DNA from: Trinickia dinghuensis
GTDB taxonomy: Bacteria; Pseudomonadota; Gammaproteobacteria; Burkholderiales; Burkholderiaceae
NCBI RefSeq assembly: GCF_003367175.1
Contig: NZ_QRGA01000018.1
Coordinates: forward strand, 62,001 to 126,000
Direction: 5' to 3'
DNA: 64,000 bases
Shown: piece by piece, positions 28,512-37,794 of the stretch
Position numbering within the stretch: position 1 is the first letter of the stretch
How the letters are laid out: every line of letters begins with the position of its first letter
The notes under the pieces: generated by a model
Databases searched by the model: none
Seen by the model: the letters and a program-made list of their open reading frames with translations, nothing else
Told to the model about the DNA's origin: nothing
Position numbers and translations under genes: made by a program

Positions 28512-30967
28512 ACCTGCGCACCGACGCGCCCATCGCCGCGGCCGTGACGCCGAACGAAGGGAAGGACGCCGACGACGCGATCGGCGTGCCGCTCCCGCAC
28601 GAGTCGGCCAATCTCCATGTGAGCGGCGAGGCACGCTACACGGACGACTTGCCCGAACTCGCGGGCACCGTATACGTCGCGCTCGGCCTCTCGCGCCACG
28701 CCCATGCCCGCATCGTCTCGCTCGATCTGGCGGCGGTGCGCGAAGCGCCGGGTGTGGTCGCCGTCTTCAGCGCGGCCGACATCCCCGGCGAAAACAATTG
28801 CGGTCCGGTCATCCATGACGACCCGATCCTCGCCGACGAACTCGTGCAGTACCTCGGGCAGCCGATCTTCGCCGTGGTCGCAACATCGTACGAACTCGCG
28901 CGCCGCGCCGCCGCACTCGCCAAGAGCGACGACGTCGTCCGCTACGAGCCGCTCGAGCCCGTGCTGACCGTGGCCGAGGCACGCGCGCGGCACCACTATG
29001 TGCTGCCGCCGCAGCGCTTGACTCGCGGCGCCCCCGCCGAGCGCATCGCGCAAGCGCCGCACCGGCTGGCGGGCGAATTCGAAGTCGGGGGCCAGGAACA
29101 GTTCTACCTCGAAGGGCAAGTCGCCTACGCGATCCCGACCGAGCAACAAGGCGTGCACGTCTACAGTTCGACGCAGCACCCGAGCGAAATGCAGGCCGTC
29201 GTCGCGCACATGCTCGGCTGGCCGGCCCACAACGTCGTCTGCGAATGCCGGCGGATGGGCGGCGGCTTCGGCGGCAAGGAATCGCAATCGGCGTTGTTCG
29301 CCTGCGTCGCCGCGCTGGCCAGCACGCGCCTCGCGCGCCCGGTGAAGCTGCGCGTCGATCGTGACGACGATTTCCTCATCACCGGCAAGCGTCACGACGC
29401 GCTCTACCGCTACGAAGCGGGTTTCGACGACGACGGACGCCTGCTCGGCTTGCGCGTCGAAATCGCGTTGCGGGCCGGTTATTCGGCCGACCTCTCCGGC
29501 GCCGTCGCCACGCGCGCCGTCTGCCACGTCGACAACGCCTACTTCCTCCCCGACGTCGAGATCGCCGCGCTCTCCTGCAAGACGAACACGCAATCGAATA
29601 CGGCCTTTCGCGGCTTCGGCGGCCCGCAAGGCGCGCTCGTCACCGAGATCGTGCTCGACGGCATCGCGCGGGCGCTCGGACGCGATCCGCTCGACGTGCG
29701 CCTGGCCAACTATTACGGCATCGGGGAACGCGACGTGACGCCGTACGGCCAGCGCGTCGAAGACAACATCCTCGCGCCGCTCACGGCCCGGCTCGTCGAG
29801 ACGAGCGACTATCGCGCACGCCGTGAAGCGGTCGCCGCGTTCAATGCGAAGAGTCCCGTTCTGAAGCGCGGCCTCTCATTCTCACCCGTCAAGTTCGGCA
29901 TCTCGTTCAACGTCGAGTTCTTGAATCAGGCCGGCGCGCTCGTGCACGTCTATCGGGACGGCTCCGTCCTCGTCAATCACGGCGGCACGGAGATGGGCCA
30001 GGGCGTCAATACGAAGGTCGCGCAAGTCGTCGCGCACGTCTTCGGGCTGCCGCTCGCCCAGGTGCGCGTCACGGCCGCCGATACGTCGAAGGTGGCGAAC
30101 ACATCGGCCACGGCCGCGTCGACGGGCAGCGACCTGAACGGCAAAGCGGCCGAAGCCGCCGCCTCGACGATCCGCGAGCGGCTGGCCGATTTGGCCGCCC
30201 GCACGCTCGGCGGCGCGGCGGCCGACGTGCGCTTCGAGCACGGGCAGGTGTTCGGCGAAGGCGGCGCGATGACGTTCGCGCAGCTCGTGGGCGCAGCCTA
30301 TCTCGCGCGCGTGCAGTTGTGGTCCGACGGCTTTTACGCGACCCCGAAGATCCATTGGGACGCCAATTCGATGACGGGCCATCCCTTCTACTACTTCGCC
30401 TACGGGGCGGCGGTGTCGGAGGTCGTGGTCAATACGCTGACGGGCGAATCGAAGCTCGTGCGGGCCGATTTGCTGCACGACGCCGGGCGCTCGATCAACC
30501 CGGCCATCGACATCGGCCAGATCGAAGGCGGCTTCATCCAGGGAATGGGCTGGCTCACGACCGAGACGCTCTGGTGGAATCGCGACGGGCGCCTGATGAC
30601 GCACGCGCCCTCGACCTACAAGATTCCGGCCGTCAGCGATACGCCGGCCGCATTCGACGTGAGGCTCTACGCCAACGAAAACGCCGAACCGACCGTCTTC
30701 CGCTCGAAGGCGGTCGGCGAGCCGCCGCTCTTGCTCGGGTTTTCGGTGTTCTTGGCGCTGCGCGATGCGCTCGCCGCGGCCGCGCCCGAGACGCGGCGGG
30801 CACCTGCGCTCAATGCCCCGGCCACCCCCGAAGCGATTCTCATGGCGCTCGATCGCTTGAACACGCCCGACGGCGAAGGCACGAGCCGCGCGGCATCGAA
30901 CGGCACCGCGGCCACGGACACAAACTCGCCCTCGCCCTCGCCGGCGAGCGCGCCCGGCGCGACCTGA
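28508..30967 (+). CDS. xdhB: Xanthine dehydrogenase large (molybdopterin) subunit
   Basis: Catalytic subunit of 819 residues binding the molybdenum cofactor. Family landmarks are ESANLHVSGEARYTDD at the N-terminus, EQFYLEGQVAYA, GGGFGGKESQSALFA, AFRGFGGPQG and the active-site glutamate in KAVGEPPLLLG. The C-terminus has a short Ser/Pro/Ala tail (about 30 residues) that looks unstructured. The start overlaps the xdhA stop; xdhC follows 18 bases later. Confidence 0.96.
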   Translation: MNLRTDAPIAAAVTPNEGKDADDAIGVPLPHESANLHVSGEARYTDDLPELAGTVYVALGLSRHAHARIVSLDLAAVREAPGVVAVFSAADIPGENNCGPVIHDDPILADELVQYLGQPIFAVVATSYELARRAAALAKSDDVVRYEPLEPVLTVAEARARHHYVLPPQRLTRGAPAERIAQAPHRLAGEFEVGGQEQFYLEGQVAYAIPTEQQGVHVYSSTQHPSEMQAVVAHMLGWPAHNVVCECRRMGGGFGGKESQSALFACVAALASTRLARPVKLRVDRDDDFLITGKRHDALYRYEAGFDDDGRLLGLRVEIALRAGYSADLSGAVATRAVCHVDNAYFLPDVEIAALSCKTNTQSNTAFRGFGGPQGALVTEIVLDGIARALGRDPLDVRLANYYGIGERDVTPYGQRVEDNILAPLTARLVETSDYRARREAVAAFNAKSPVLKRGLSFSPVKFGISFNVEFLNQAGALVHVYRDGSVLVNHGGTEMGQGVNTKVAQVVAHVFGLPLAQVRVTAADTSKVANTSATAASTGSDLNGKAAEAAASTIRERLADLAARTLGGAAADVRFEHGQVFGEGGAMTFAQLVGAAYLARVQLWSDGFYATPKIHWDANSMTGHPFYYFAYGAAVSEVVVNTLTGESKLVRADLLHDAGRSINPAIDIGQIEGGFIQGMGWLTTETLWWNRDGRLMTHAPSTYKIPAVSDTPAAFDVRLYANENAEPTVFRSKAVGEPPLLLGFSVFLALRDALAAAAPETRRAPALNAPATPEAILMALDRLNTPDGEGTSRAASNGTAATDTNSPSPSPASAPGAT

Positions 30968-30985
30968 ACGGAGCTCGACGAACGT

Positions 30986-32053
30986 ATGCAACCCTGGCTC
31001 ACCGAATTGCAGCAATTGCTCGCGCATGGCGATGCCGTCGTGCTCGTGACGGTCGCCCGCGTCGAAGGTTCGACGCCGCGCGAGGCCGGCGCGAAGATGA
31101 TCGTCACGCGCGAGAGCGCTCGCTACACGATCGGCGGAGGCCACCTCGAATGGCGGGCGATTGAAATCGCGCGCGAGGTGCTGCGCGACGGCATGCGCGT
31201 GCCCCATCTGCGCCGGCTCGAACGGCTTTCGCTCGGGCCCAGCCTCGGCCAGTGCTGTGGCGGCGCCGTGGTGCTCGCATTCGAGCGGGTCGACGTCAGG
31301 GATCTCGATTGGGTCGCCGCGCTCTCCAAACGCCTGCTCGCCGGCAAAGCGACGCAGCGCAACGTATCATTCGGCCCCTCGCACGAACCCGTGCGGCTCG
31401 CGGACGCCGACGCCGGCATTCAAGCGCCCGAATGCCTGCTGTGGGACGGCGCCGGTTTCGACGAGGGCAACGCGCAACTGACGGAGACGATCGTCTCGCG
31501 CGATTTTCCGGTCGTGCTGTTCGGCGCGGAAGCGATCGGGACGGCGTTCGCGCGCGTGCTGTCGACGCTCCCATGCCGCCTGCGCTGGGTCGACGACGAC
31601 GCCGCGAAGTTTCCGCAGCAACCGGCGCGCACGCAATTCGACAACGCGGCATTCGAGGCGAAGGATGCGCCCGAGGATGCGGTCGACGAAGCCCCGCCCG
31701 GCACGGCATTCGTCGTCATGACGCACAATCACGCGCGCGATTTCGTGCTCGCCGAGCGCATCCTGCGGCGCGACGATTTTCTGTTTTTCGGCATGATCGG
31801 CTCGCGCACGAAGCGCAGGCAATTCGAACAGCAGCTGGCCGCGCGCGGCATCGATCAGGCACGCATCGCCCGCATGGTGTGCCCGATCGGAATCGACGGC
31901 ATCGACGACAAATCGCCCGAAGTCATCGCGCTCTCTGCCGCCGCGCAGCTCCTGCAAGCCGTCGAAGCCGCACGCGCCGCGCCCACGGCCGTGCCCGATC
32001 AACCGTTTTCCATGCTGCAACCGCTGACCGACCATGACACCGACACTCGCTGA
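30986..32053 (+). CDS. xdhC: Xanthine dehydrogenase accessory protein XdhC
   Basis: Chaperone of 355 residues that inserts sulfurated molybdenum cofactor into XdhB. Recognisable segments are VEGSTPREAGAKMIV, IGGGHLEWRAIEIA, LGPSLGQCCGG in the N-terminal domain and the Rossmann-like C-terminal domain with VMTHNHARDF and FFGMIGSRTKRRQF. The last 20 bases overlap the next gene (add), so expression is coupled. Confidence 0.94.
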   Translation: MQPWLTELQQLLAHGDAVVLVTVARVEGSTPREAGAKMIVTRESARYTIGGGHLEWRAIEIAREVLRDGMRVPHLRRLERLSLGPSLGQCCGGAVVLAFERVDVRDLDWVAALSKRLLAGKATQRNVSFGPSHEPVRLADADAGIQAPECLLWDGAGFDEGNAQLTETIVSRDFPVVLFGAEAIGTAFARVLSTLPCRLRWVDDDAAKFPQQPARTQFDNAAFEAKDAPEDAVDEAPPGTAFVVMTHNHARDFVLAERILRRDDFLFFGMIGSRTKRRQFEQQLAARGIDQARIARMVCPIGIDGIDDKSPEVIALSAAAQLLQAVEAARAAPTAVPDQPFSMLQPLTDHDTDTR

Positions 32054-33074
32054 AAAAATAGCCGGCGCTCCCAAAGCCGAGTTGCATATCCACATAGAAG
32101 GCTCGCTCGAACCCGAAGTCATCTTCGCGCTCGCCAAGCGCAACGGCGTCAAGCTCTCCTACGAATCGATCGAAGCCCTGAAGCGCGCCTACGCGTTCAC
32201 CGATTTGCAATCGTTTCTCGATATCTATTACGCCGGCGCCAGCGTGCTGCTGACCGAGGAAGATTTCTACACGATGACGGCAGCCTACGTCGAGCGCGCC
32301 CTCGCCGACAACGTCGCTCATGCCGAAATCTTCTTCGACCCGCAGACGCACACCGAGCGCGGCGTCGCGATCAGCACGGCCGTGGCCGGCATCGAGCGCG
32401 CGCTGGCGGAAGGCGAGCAGCGCGGGCTCACGAGCAAGCTCATTCTCTGTTTCCTGCGGCACCTCTCCGAAGCCGATGCGCTCGCGACCTACGAGGCCGC
32501 CCTGCCGCTATTCGACACCTACGCGCATCGCCTCATCGGCGTGGGTCTCGATTCGTCCGAGCGCGGCCATCCGCCGTCGAAATTCGAGCGCGTCTTCGCC
32601 AAGGCGCGAGCACGAGGCCTGAAGCTCGTTGCGCACGCGGGCGAGGAAGGCCCGCCCGCCTATATCCACGAAGCGCTCGACCTGCTCAAGGTCGATCGCG
32701 TCGATCACGGCGTGCGCAGCATCGAAGATCCGGCACTGGTCGCCCGCCTGGCCGATTCGCGCGTCGCGCTGACGGTGTGCCCGCTCTCGAACATCAAGCT
32801 GCGCGTCTTCGACGACATGAAGCAGCACACGCTCAAGCAACTGCTTGCGCAAGGCGTTGCCGTGACGGTGAACTCGGACGATCCCGCCTACTTCGGCGGC
32901 TACGTCAACGCCAACTATTTCGCCACGGCCGAGGCACTCGAGCTGAGCGAACAAGAGATTTACACGATCCTGCGCAACGGCTTCGAGGCCTCGTTCGTTT
33001 CTCCCGCCGAGCGGCAGAGCCTGATCGACAAACTCGACGCTTATTGGGGGCAGTCGAACCCGCCGCCGCATTGA
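32034..33074 (+). CDS. add: Adenosine/adenine deaminase family protein
   Basis: Zinc hydrolase of 346 residues of the Add family. Metal and catalytic motifs are LHIHIEGSLEPE, HAGEEGPP, VDHGVRS and NSDDPAYFGGYVN. The last motif reads NSDDPAYFGGY, as I recall for adenine deaminases of the fungal Aah1 and Pseudomonas Pa0148 type, whereas classical adenosine deaminases have a TDDP-type sequence. Its place between xdhC and guaD also fits deamination of a free base to hypoxanthine for XdhAB. I therefore lean to adenine deaminase, though a pipeline would label it add. Starts inside xdhC. Confidence 0.88.
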   Translation: MTPTLAEKIAGAPKAELHIHIEGSLEPEVIFALAKRNGVKLSYESIEALKRAYAFTDLQSFLDIYYAGASVLLTEEDFYTMTAAYVERALADNVAHAEIFFDPQTHTERGVAISTAVAGIERALAEGEQRGLTSKLILCFLRHLSEADALATYEAALPLFDTYAHRLIGVGLDSSERGHPPSKFERVFAKARARGLKLVAHAGEEGPPAYIHEALDLLKVDRVDHGVRSIEDPALVARLADSRVALTVCPLSNIKLRVFDDMKQHTLKQLLAQGVAVTVNSDDPAYFGGYVNANYFATAEALELSEQEIYTILRNGFEASFVSPAERQSLIDKLDAYWGQSNPPPH

Positions 33075-33215
33075 TTTCCCGACGCGGACCGCGCTAAGCC
33101 GGCTGTCCCACGCGCGTTGCTCTTTCGTTGCGCACGCAACGAAGGCATCGCTCGGCCGTGCGCTGCGTCGTCCACGCTTTTTTTTGTACTGAGACTGAGA
33201 GAGAGACGTTCCATC

Positions 33216-34523
33216 ATGAGTCAAAACGAACAGCGCACTGCCTACCGCGCCAAATTGCTGACCTTCGTCGGCGACCCCGCCGAGACATCGGGCGGCGCAT
33301 GTTTCGAGGAAGACGGATTGCTCGTCGTCGAGGGCGGACACGTCGTCGCGGCCGGGCCGTACGCTTCGCTGCGCGAGCAGATCACGCCCGGCACCGCGAT
33401 CGTCGAGCGCCCCGGCAAGCTGATCGCTCCGGGCTTCATCGATACACACGTGCACTATCCGCAGACCGAGATGATCGCGTCGCCGGCGGCGGGGCTGCTG
33501 CCGTGGCTCGACACCTACACGTTCCCGACGGAGCGCGGCTTCGCCGATCCCGAGCACGCCTCGAACGTGGCCGAGTTCTTTCTCGACCAGTTGGTCTCGT
33601 GCGGGACGACCACGGCGCTCACCTACTGCACGGTCCACAAAGGCTCGGCCGATGCGCTGTTCGAGGCCAGCGAGGCGCGCAATCTGCGGATGGTGGCGGG
33701 CAAAGTGCTGATGGACCGCAACTGCCCCGAGTTCCTGCGCGACACGGCGCAATCGGGCTACGACGACAGCGCCGCGCTGATCGAGCGCTGGCATAAGCGC
33801 GGCCGTCAGCTCTACGCGCTCACGCCGCGCTTCGCGCCGACTTCGACGCATGAGCAGCTCGAAGCGTGCGGCGCCCTGGCCCGCTTGCATCCCGACGTGT
33901 TCATCCAGAGCCACGTCTCGGAGAACACCGACGAAGTGAAGTGGGTGAAGGAACTCTTCCCCGGCCATCGCAGCTATCTGGACGTCTACGAGCACTACGG
34001 CCTGCTGCGCCGGCGCGCCGTCTACGGCCATTGCATCTATCTCGACGACAACGATCGCGCACGCATGGCGGAAACGGGCGCCGTGGCTTCGCACTGCCCC
34101 ACGTCCAATCTGTTCCTCGGCAGCGGCCTGTTCGATTTCGACAAGGCAGGCTCCGCGAAAATGCCTGTCGCGCTCGGCACGGACGTCGGCGGCGGCACGT
34201 CGTTCTCGATGCTGCAAACGATGAACGAAGCGCACAAGATCGCGCGTATGACGGGACATCACCTGACAGCGGAACGGATGTTCTGGCTCGCGACGGCCGG
34301 CGCCGCGCAAGCGCTCGGGCTCGAGGACACGGTCGGGACGCTGCGCCCCGGCTCGGAGGCCGATTTCATCGTGCTCGATCCGGAAGCGACGCCGCTGCTC
34401 GCGCGCCGCTCGGGACTCGCGCAGTCGCCTGAGGAGTGGCTGTTCGCGTTCGCGATGCTCGGCGACGATCGCGCCGTGCTCGAAACGTATGCGGCAGGCA
34501 AGCGCGTGCATCGGCGCGCCTGA
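33216..34523 (+). CDS. guaD: Guanine deaminase
   Basis: Zinc-dependent amidohydrolase of 435 residues converting guanine to xanthine. Motifs: GFIDTHVHYPQTEM (metal HxH), PWLDTYTFPTE, QSHVSENTDEVKWV, VYGHCIYLDD, ASHCPTSNLFLGSGLF and the metal aspartate in LGTDVGGGTSFSM. It begins 141 bases after add, with ATG at 33216; the spacer shows no clear promoter, so it is likely the last gene of the purine operon. A GC-rich hairpin follows the stop. Confidence 0.95.
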   Translation: MSQNEQRTAYRAKLLTFVGDPAETSGGACFEEDGLLVVEGGHVVAAGPYASLREQITPGTAIVERPGKLIAPGFIDTHVHYPQTEMIASPAAGLLPWLDTYTFPTERGFADPEHASNVAEFFLDQLVSCGTTTALTYCTVHKGSADALFEASEARNLRMVAGKVLMDRNCPEFLRDTAQSGYDDSAALIERWHKRGRQLYALTPRFAPTSTHEQLEACGALARLHPDVFIQSHVSENTDEVKWVKELFPGHRSYLDVYEHYGLLRRRAVYGHCIYLDDNDRARMAETGAVASHCPTSNLFLGSGLFDFDKAGSAKMPVALGTDVGGGTSFSMLQTMNEAHKIARMTGHHLTAERMFWLATAGAAQALGLEDTVGTLRPGSEADFIVLDPEATPLLARRSGLAQSPEEWLFAFAMLGDDRAVLETYAAGKRVHRRA

Positions 34524-34528
34524 AGCTC

Positions 34529-34557
34529 GGCCGGCGGCGGCCCGGCCGCCGGCCTTT
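34529..34557 (+). terminator. Hairpin after guaD
   Basis: GGCCGGCGGC (34529-34538) pairs with GCCGCCGGCC (34545-34554) and is followed by TTT. It sits between the convergent guaD and APE operons and could serve both. Confidence 0.65.
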
Positions 34558-34604
34558 CACCCCTGCGAGCCGCGGCCCGAGCGCCGCGGCGGTGCGCTCG
34601 GCGC

Positions 34605-35858
34605 TCAGGCCGACGACGTCATCGTGCAGATTTCGTGCAGCGCGTTGAATCGCCGCACGGGTTCGGCAACATAAGGATTGGTTTCGTCCCATGCGTAGCC
34701 GGCCAGAATCGAGCTGATCATCCGCCGGATCTTCGGCGTCTGATTCTCGTAGAAGATGATGTCCTGCAACTCGCCCGTATACCAACGCTCCACGAACACG
34801 CGGAACGTATCGATGCCCTTGCGCAGCGGCACGTCGTAGTCGGCCGCCCAGTCGACGGTTTCGCCGTCGAGTTGCCGCAGTAAAGTTTGCGTCGCGAGAT
34901 GAGCCGAACGCAGCGCGATCGTCACACCCGACGAAAACACCGGATCGAGGAATTCGCCGGCGTTGCCGAGCAACGCATAGCCGGGGCCGTGCAAGCGCTC
35001 GACGTTCGCCGAATAGCCACCGATGCGGTTGACCGGCATCAGGAACGGCGCATCGCCGATCAAGCGAGCGATCGTGGGCTCCGCACGCATCAACTCGCGC
35101 AGCTTCGCTTCGCGCTGCGCTTCGGGCACATCGAGAAACTCGGCGTCGGCCACGCATCCGACCGACGTGCGCCCGTTCGCCAGGTGAATCATCCAATACC
35201 AGACGTCGCGGCGTTCGGGATGCACGGCCACGCAGATCTTATCGCGATCGATACTGCCGGCCGGCAGCGAGTCTTGCACGTGCGAGAACAGTGCCGCGCG
35301 GGCAGGCATGCGGGACGGCCTTTCGAGCCCGAGCAGCCGCGGTAGAACACGGCCGAAGCCGCTCGCATCGAGCACGAAGCGCGAAGCGACGCGATAGACA
35401 CGGCCCTCTTCGTCTTCCACTTCCAGCACCGGTGCATCGCCCGTCTGCATGGAGCGCACCGTGTGGCCGAAGCGCACCTTCGCGCCCTGTTCGGCGGCCC
35501 GTCGTATCAACAGCTGATCGAATACGGCGCGCTCGACTTGATAGGTCGTGCCCCAGCCTTCCGAATGCTTGTCGCGGAAATCGAACGACGCCGTCTTCTC
35601 GCCATTCACGAACGACGCGCCGTTCTTGTATTGGAAGCCGGCCTCGACGACGGCCTGCAACATGCCGGCCTCCTCGAGATAAGCCATGCTTTGCGGCAAC
35701 AAGCTCTCGCCGATCGAAAAACGCGGGAAGTGCTGACGCTCCAGCACGAGCACCGACCGGCCCGCGCGCGCGAGCAGCGCGGCCGCCACGGCCCCGGCAG
35801 GCCCCGCGCCGATCACGGCGACGTCGGCATGCTGAATCTCGCCGAATTCTTTATTCAT
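34605..35858 (-). CDS. Flavin-dependent halogenase-like oxidoreductase (last gene of APE operon)
   Basis: FAD-dependent enzyme of 417 residues. The Rossmann motif VIGAGPAGAVAAALLARAG is at the N-terminus, followed by FPRFSIGESLLPQS, DASGFGRVLPRLLG and the second FAD segment GNAGEFLDPVFSSGV, as in the PltA/CmlS halogenase group. The region equivalent to the halogenase W-x-W-x-I-P motif reads WYWMIH, so the two tryptophans are kept and the proline is not. It may halogenate the aryl head (compare brominated xanthomonadins) or act as a dehydrogenase. ATG at 35858. It lies 132 bases after the exported-protein gene, behind a strong hairpin. Confidence 0.75.
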   Translation of the reverse strand: MNKEFGEIQHADVAVIGAGPAGAVAAALLARAGRSVLVLERQHFPRFSIGESLLPQSMAYLEEAGMLQAVVEAGFQYKNGASFVNGEKTASFDFRDKHSEGWGTTYQVERAVFDQLLIRRAAEQGAKVRFGHTVRSMQTGDAPVLEVEDEEGRVYRVASRFVLDASGFGRVLPRLLGLERPSRMPARAALFSHVQDSLPAGSIDRDKICVAVHPERRDVWYWMIHLANGRTSVGCVADAEFLDVPEAQREAKLRELMRAEPTIARLIGDAPFLMPVNRIGGYSANVERLHGPGYALLGNAGEFLDPVFSSGVTIALRSAHLATQTLLRQLDGETVDWAADYDVPLRKGIDTFRVFVERWYTGELQDIIFYENQTPKIRRMISSILAGYAWDETNPYVAEPVRRFNALHEICTMTSSA

Positions 35859-35922
35859 TGTTGGTTTTACCTTTGTTATCGCTTGCTTCGATTTCACCCA
35901 GGCAAACAAGTGCGATCTCTCG

Positions 35923-35957
35923 GGCCGGTACGCTGACGCTGGCGCCGCGTACCGGCC
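35923..35957 (-). terminator. Intra-operon hairpin, possible attenuator
   Basis: Perfect 11-bp inverted repeat GGCCGGTACGC / GCGTACCGGCC with a 13-nt loop, between the small exported protein and the FAD enzyme. There is no T-run. It may lower transcription of the last gene or protect the upstream mRNA end. Confidence 0.5.
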
Positions 35958-35990
35958 TTTCGGCCTATCGGCCTCTCGGTCACTACGCGC

Positions 35991-36428
35991 TTACTTGCGC
36001 AGCGTCACGACGTCGCCCTTGAGCGCCACGCCGGCCATCACCGCGCCCGCGCCGCACGTGAATTGCGTCGCGCTCTCCGTCAACTGGCCCTTGTAGTTGC
36101 TCTTGATGTTGATCACCGCGTTGCCCCCCTGTTCCCGCGCCTTCTTTTGCAACGCGATCACGGTCGACAAGAACACGTGCTGGCACGCGGCTTCGTCGCT
36201 CTTGCCGAACGCGTTCGTCTTCAGGTTGGTCGCCGCTTCGCCCATCGTCTTGAGCACCGCGGGATGCGGCTGGCCGGCGAAGTACAGTGCAATGTCGGAA
36301 CCGACTTTGCCATCGTCCGTCTTCAGGGCGCTGTCAACCGAGTAAGTTTCGATCGAATTGCGGGCAAACGCCTGCGTCGCGGCGAACGACAGAGCGATGA
36401 CGGCAGCCAGCTTGAGATGACGTTTCAT
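35991..36428 (-). CDS. Small exported protein of unknown function (APE cluster)
   Basis: 145-residue protein with a clear Sec signal peptide (MKRHLKLAAVIALSFAATQ, cleavage likely after AFA). The mature part carries two cysteines (AACQH and FTCGA) and a segment GGNAVINIKSNYKG reminiscent of YbjQ-type folds. Proteins of this sort near APE genes are sometimes labelled 'excinuclease ATPase subunit', which makes no sense for a periplasmic protein this small. Its place in the operon suggests a periplasmic helper for pigment transport or protection. Function unknown. Confidence 0.75.
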   Translation of the reverse strand: MKRHLKLAAVIALSFAATQAFARNSIETYSVDSALKTDDGKVGSDIALYFAGQPHPAVLKTMGEAATNLKTNAFGKSDEAACQHVFLSTVIALQKKAREQGGNAVINIKSNYKGQLTESATQFTCGAGAVMAGVALKGDVVTLRK

Positions 36429-36546
36429 AGTGGTTATTTCCTGTCAATTTTCGAGTTGTGGTACTGCAGATTTGCCGGGCCGACCCCTTGGTCCGGCGGA
36501 TTTCATCTCAATCGAAGCGCTTAGTCGCGCGCTTCGCGCATCCTGT

Positions 36547-37794
36547 TCAGATCTCCTCGCAGGCGCCGAACATCAAGCTCGCGCAACTGCCGCCGAACCC
36601 GAACGACACCGACATCGCCGCGCCGAGCGACGCCCGCCGTGTCGTGCGAACGATCGGCATGCCCGCGGCGCAGGCATCGAGCGATTCGATCCCCGCGCTG
36701 GCCGCGATGAAGCCGTCGCGCATCATCAAGAGCGTGTAGATCGCCTCGTGCACGCCGGCCACCGCAAGCGGATGCCCCGTCAGCCCCTTGGTCGAGGAGA
36801 ACGGCGGGACGCCCTCGCCGAACACGGCCGAGAGCGCATCGAGTTCATGCGCATCGCCGAGCGGAGTCGATGGGGCATGCGTGTTCACGTAGGCCGGCCG
36901 CACACCGGCTTCGTCGACCGCGGCCCGAATGGCGCGAGCGATACCCGCGGCGCCCGGCCCGACCATCGTCTGCGCATCGGTGGCTTGGCCGAAGCCCGTC
37001 AGTTCCGCGTAGATCGAAGCGCCGCGCGCTCGCGCGTGGGCGAGCGATTCGAGTACGAGCACGCCCGCGCCGGAGCCGAGCACGAAGCCGTCGCGCGCGG
37101 CGTCGTAGGGGCGCGACGCGCGCTGCGGGGTATCGTTGAATCCGCGCGAGAGCACGCCCATCGCATCGAACATCAACGCGGTGTTCTCGTGCAATTCCTC
37201 GCTGCCGCCCGTCAATACGATCTGCTGCCGCTCGCTTTGAATCAATTGCATCGCCTGGCCGATCGCCAGCGCGGACGTCGTACAGGCCGAGGACGGCGTA
37301 TAACAAGCTCCTTGCAAGCCGAAGACGTGGGCGACGTTCGCCGACACCGTGCTGCTCATAGCTTGCGGCACGACGAACGGCGGCGCGCGCTCGACACCGC
37401 GCGCCGCCACGAGCGCAATCGCGGCATCGTAGGCCGACAGCGCGCCGGCACCGGAACCGATCACCGCGCCGGCGGCCGGCGAGCGCAATGCCGAAGGCGG
37501 GAGGCGCGCATCGTCGATCGCCATGCGCGCGGCATGGCATGCAAAGCGGGCCGTGTCGCCCATGAACCGCTCGAACTTGCGGTCGAACGGCGTCTCGCCC
37601 GCAACCGACGCGGCCCCCGCGACCTGGCTTCCGAATCCGCGCTCGGCCCAGGCGGGGATGGGCACGACGCCGGAACGGCCCGTGCGCAAGGCGTCGGCTA
37701 CCGCGGCGAGCGTGTTGCCGAGGCACGAGACGATGCCCATGCCGGTCACGACCACGCGTTGGGTATCGGGGCGCATCGTGCGGCTCATGCTCAT
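36547..37794 (-). CDS. Beta-ketoacyl-ACP synthase, FabB-like (additional KS of the APE operon)
   Basis: Condensing enzyme of 415 residues. It follows FabB more than FabF: RVVVTGMGIVSCLGN start, nucleophilic cysteine about residue 171 in PSSACTTSALAIGQ, histidines in NTHAPSTPLGD and GLTGHPLAVAGVHEAIY. The second motif has Ala-Pro where Gly-Thr is usual, and the C-terminal SFGFGGSCAS replaces the common NSFGFGGTNA. The start overlaps the apeR stop (ATGA). Its role could be starter loading, chain extension or making a dedicated fatty acid; it is the fourth KS-type protein in the cluster besides the CLF-like ApeC, ApeO and ApeR. Confidence 0.85.
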   Translation of the reverse strand: MSMSRTMRPDTQRVVVTGMGIVSCLGNTLAAVADALRTGRSGVVPIPAWAERGFGSQVAGAASVAGETPFDRKFERFMGDTARFACHAARMAIDDARLPPSALRSPAAGAVIGSGAGALSAYDAAIALVAARGVERAPPFVVPQAMSSTVSANVAHVFGLQGACYTPSSACTTSALAIGQAMQLIQSERQQIVLTGGSEELHENTALMFDAMGVLSRGFNDTPQRASRPYDAARDGFVLGSGAGVLVLESLAHARARGASIYAELTGFGQATDAQTMVGPGAAGIARAIRAAVDEAGVRPAYVNTHAPSTPLGDAHELDALSAVFGEGVPPFSSTKGLTGHPLAVAGVHEAIYTLLMMRDGFIAASAGIESLDACAAGMPIVRTTRRASLGAAMSVSFGFGGSCASLMFGACEEI

